Shown piece by piece: positions 6,107 to 6,952 of a stretch of 6,952 nt of DNA. The stretch is from an uncultured Bacilli bacterium (lineage in GTDB: Bacteria; Bacillota_I; Bacilli_A; RF39; UBA660), in NCBI GenBank assembly GCA_947624695.1, contig CANQLN010000055.1, positions 1 through 6,952 on the forward strand. The letters run 5' to 3'. Position 1 is the stretch's first letter. The number at the start of each line of letters is the position of its first letter. A program made the position numbers and the translations under genes. The notes beneath the pieces are model-generated. The model was not told the DNA's origin, did not search any database, and saw only the letters and a program-made list of their open reading frames with translations.

Positions 6107-6692
6107 TTTTACGTACACTTACGGAAATACCATCACCAATATCATAAAATTTGGTTTCAAATTCAGAATTTTCTTGTAAATAAGTAATATAATCTTCAAT
6201 CTTAGTAACTAAACTTTTTAAGTTTTTACTTTCAATATTTTTACTTTTACCGACATAACCATGAAATTTTAAATTATCAGTTATAATAGCTCCGGTATCT
6301 TTTAAGAAATATTTATATTTTTCAAAAAACTTAATATTTTGGGCTTTAGCCGCATCAATAAAAATTAAATCATATTGAATTTCTTCGGATAAATTAACAT
6401 CTAAAGCATCTTGAAAAACCACATTAATTTTCTTATCCATTTCACATTTTTTCACATTTTTAAGGCATTCCATGTATCTAGTTTCATCTCTTTCAATAGT
6501 TGTAACCATTACATCTTCTTTACTACTAGCCATTAAAATAGCCGAATATCCAATAGCGGAACCTATTTCTAAAACATTCTTTACATTATGTTCCTTAATA
6601 TATTTCATAATAAACGCGATTGTTTTTTTCTCCACAATAGGAACATTATTCTCCTGTGCATAATTTTCCATTTCCAGGATTTTTTCTTTCAT
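6096..6692 (-). CDS. trmR: tRNA 5-hydroxyuridine methyltransferase TrmR (YrrM-like O-methyltransferase)
   Basis: TrmR transfers a methyl group from S-adenosylmethionine to 5-hydroxyuridine at tRNA position 34, giving 5-methoxyuridine, which broadens wobble reading. The 198 residues form a class I, cation-dependent O-methyltransferase. Motif I VLEIGSAIGYSA is at 40-51, the acidic end of strand 2 (ERD) at 67-69 and QDALDV at 94-99. FIDAAKAQ at 111-118 has the metal-binding Asp113, and TDN at 138-140 supplies Asp139 and Asn140 for the same metal. The N-terminus is about 20 residues shorter than in YrrM. It cannot be extended because an in-frame TAG lies at 6705-6707. ATG is preceded by AGGTGG, which overlaps the mltG stop; only 8 nt separate the two genes. 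A small-molecule (catechol-type) methyltransferase would look similar, but the trhP neighbours make TrmR the best call. Confidence 0.92.
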   Translation of the reverse strand: MKEKILEMENYAQENNVPIVEKKTIAFIMKYIKEHNVKNVLEIGSAIGYSAILMASSKEDVMVTTIERDETRYMECLKNVKKCEMDKKINVVFQDALDVNLSEEIQYDLIFIDAAKAQNIKFFEKYKYFLKDTGAIITDNLKFHGYVGKSKNIESKNLKSLVTKIEDYITYLQENSEFETKFYDIGDGISVSVRKNEK

Positions 6693-6696
6693 ATTA

Positions 6697-6702
6697 CCAC
6701 CT
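6697..6702 (-). promoter_or_regulatory. Ribosome-binding site of trmR overlapping the mltG stop
   Basis: AGGTGG on the minus strand lies four bases before the trmR ATG and includes two bases of the mltG TAG stop codon (6701-6703). This implies co-transcription and probable translational coupling of mltG and trmR. Confidence 0.7.
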
Positions 6703-6952
6703 AACTATATAATCTTATGAGTTCTTGAAATTCAGAATTTGTTTTAGCAAAATGTAATTTGCCATTCTTATCAGCATAAAAATATAAATAATCATCATCA
6801 CTAGGGTTTAAAGCCGCTTTAATAGAATCCTCGCTTGGATTGCAAATTGGCCCCACGGGTAACCCTAAAAAATTTGTATTTCTAGTATTATATGCATTTA
6901 CAGCATTTAAGTCTGTGGCTGTTAAAGTTTCCGATAAAGCTTTTCTTGCCCC
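6701..6952 (-). CDS. mltG: Endolytic murein transglycosylase MltG, C-terminal part (cut by window edge)
   Basis: Only the last 83 residues are in the window; the start and the catalytic Glu lie beyond the right edge. The segment reads AYNTRNTNFLGLPVGPI, then NPSEDSIKAALNPS and DYLYFYADKNGKLHFAKT. This is the well-conserved end of the YceG/MltG family ('YNTYxxxGLPPGPIxNPGxxSIxAALNP...YLYFV'). The second Pro of the GLPPGP motif is Val here. MltG is a membrane-anchored enzyme that cuts nascent glycan strands and so sets the end of peptidoglycan polymerisation. Its presence indicates a walled cell. It is followed after 8 nt by trmR, the same order as yrrL-yrrM in B. subtilis, where mltG heads the operon. 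Confidence 0.93.
   Translation of the reverse strand, partial: GARKALSETLTATDLNAVNAYNTRNTNFLGLPVGPICNPSEDSIKAALNPSDDDYLYFYADKNGKLHFAKTNSEFQELIRLYS

Noticed and set aside
6116..6118. GTG as start of trhP1, four codons upstream of the chosen ATG
   Set aside because: It is possible, but no Shine-Dalgarno site supports it, and the ATG at 6104-6106 gives the N-terminus typical of YrrN-like proteins.

Overview
The window is a compact, AT-rich bacterial segment in which every supported gene lies on the minus strand, so transcription runs from high to low coordinates. The content points to a low-GC Firmicute of the Bacilli, perhaps one of the AT-rich gut lineages near Erysipelotrichia or RF39. The evidence is the Bacillus subtilis-like gene order mltG-trmR-trhP1-trhP2-greA, A-rich Shine-Dalgarno sites, and sigma-A-type promoters with 17-nt spacers. 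UGA is used as a stop (end of trhP1) and Trp is encoded by TGG, so the Mycoplasma code does not apply. An mltG gene implies a peptidoglycan wall. The taxonomic placement is inference.

Right part (about 3619-6952): this holds the C-terminal end of MltG (a septal peptidoglycan transglycosylase, cut by the window edge), then TrmR, TrhP1 and TrhP2, then GreA. TrhP1/TrhP2 together hydroxylate U34 of tRNA and TrmR methylates the product to 5-methoxyuridine, so three adjacent, nearly or actually overlapping genes encode one wobble-base pathway. greA has a near-consensus promoter that begins inside the end of trhP2. A strong intrinsic terminator follows greA. The uridine kinase gene (udk) that sits between trhP2 and greA in B. 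subtilis is absent.

Middle part (1510-3618): a clear promoter just after the greA terminator drives two genes of unknown role. The first encodes a 401-aa cytosolic protein with a transglutaminase-like Cys-His-Asp triad. The second encodes a 277-aa protein that I do not recognise. They are 17 nt apart and look like one transcription unit. No terminator separates them from tig.

Left part (1-1505): tig (trigger factor, the ribosome-bound chaperone) has its own promoter and a strong terminator. Directly behind that terminator, with no room for an ordinary promoter, begins a gene with an ORF6N DNA-binding domain, a family typical of phages and mobile elements. It runs off the left edge.

No rRNA, tRNA, CRISPR array, insertion sequence or riboswitch was seen. 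No gene-free stretch exceeds 60 bases. The most unusual items are the transglutaminase-like/unknown gene pair, the cysteine-free core of TrhP1, and the apparently promoterless ORF6N gene. I do not see a convincing new multi-gene system.
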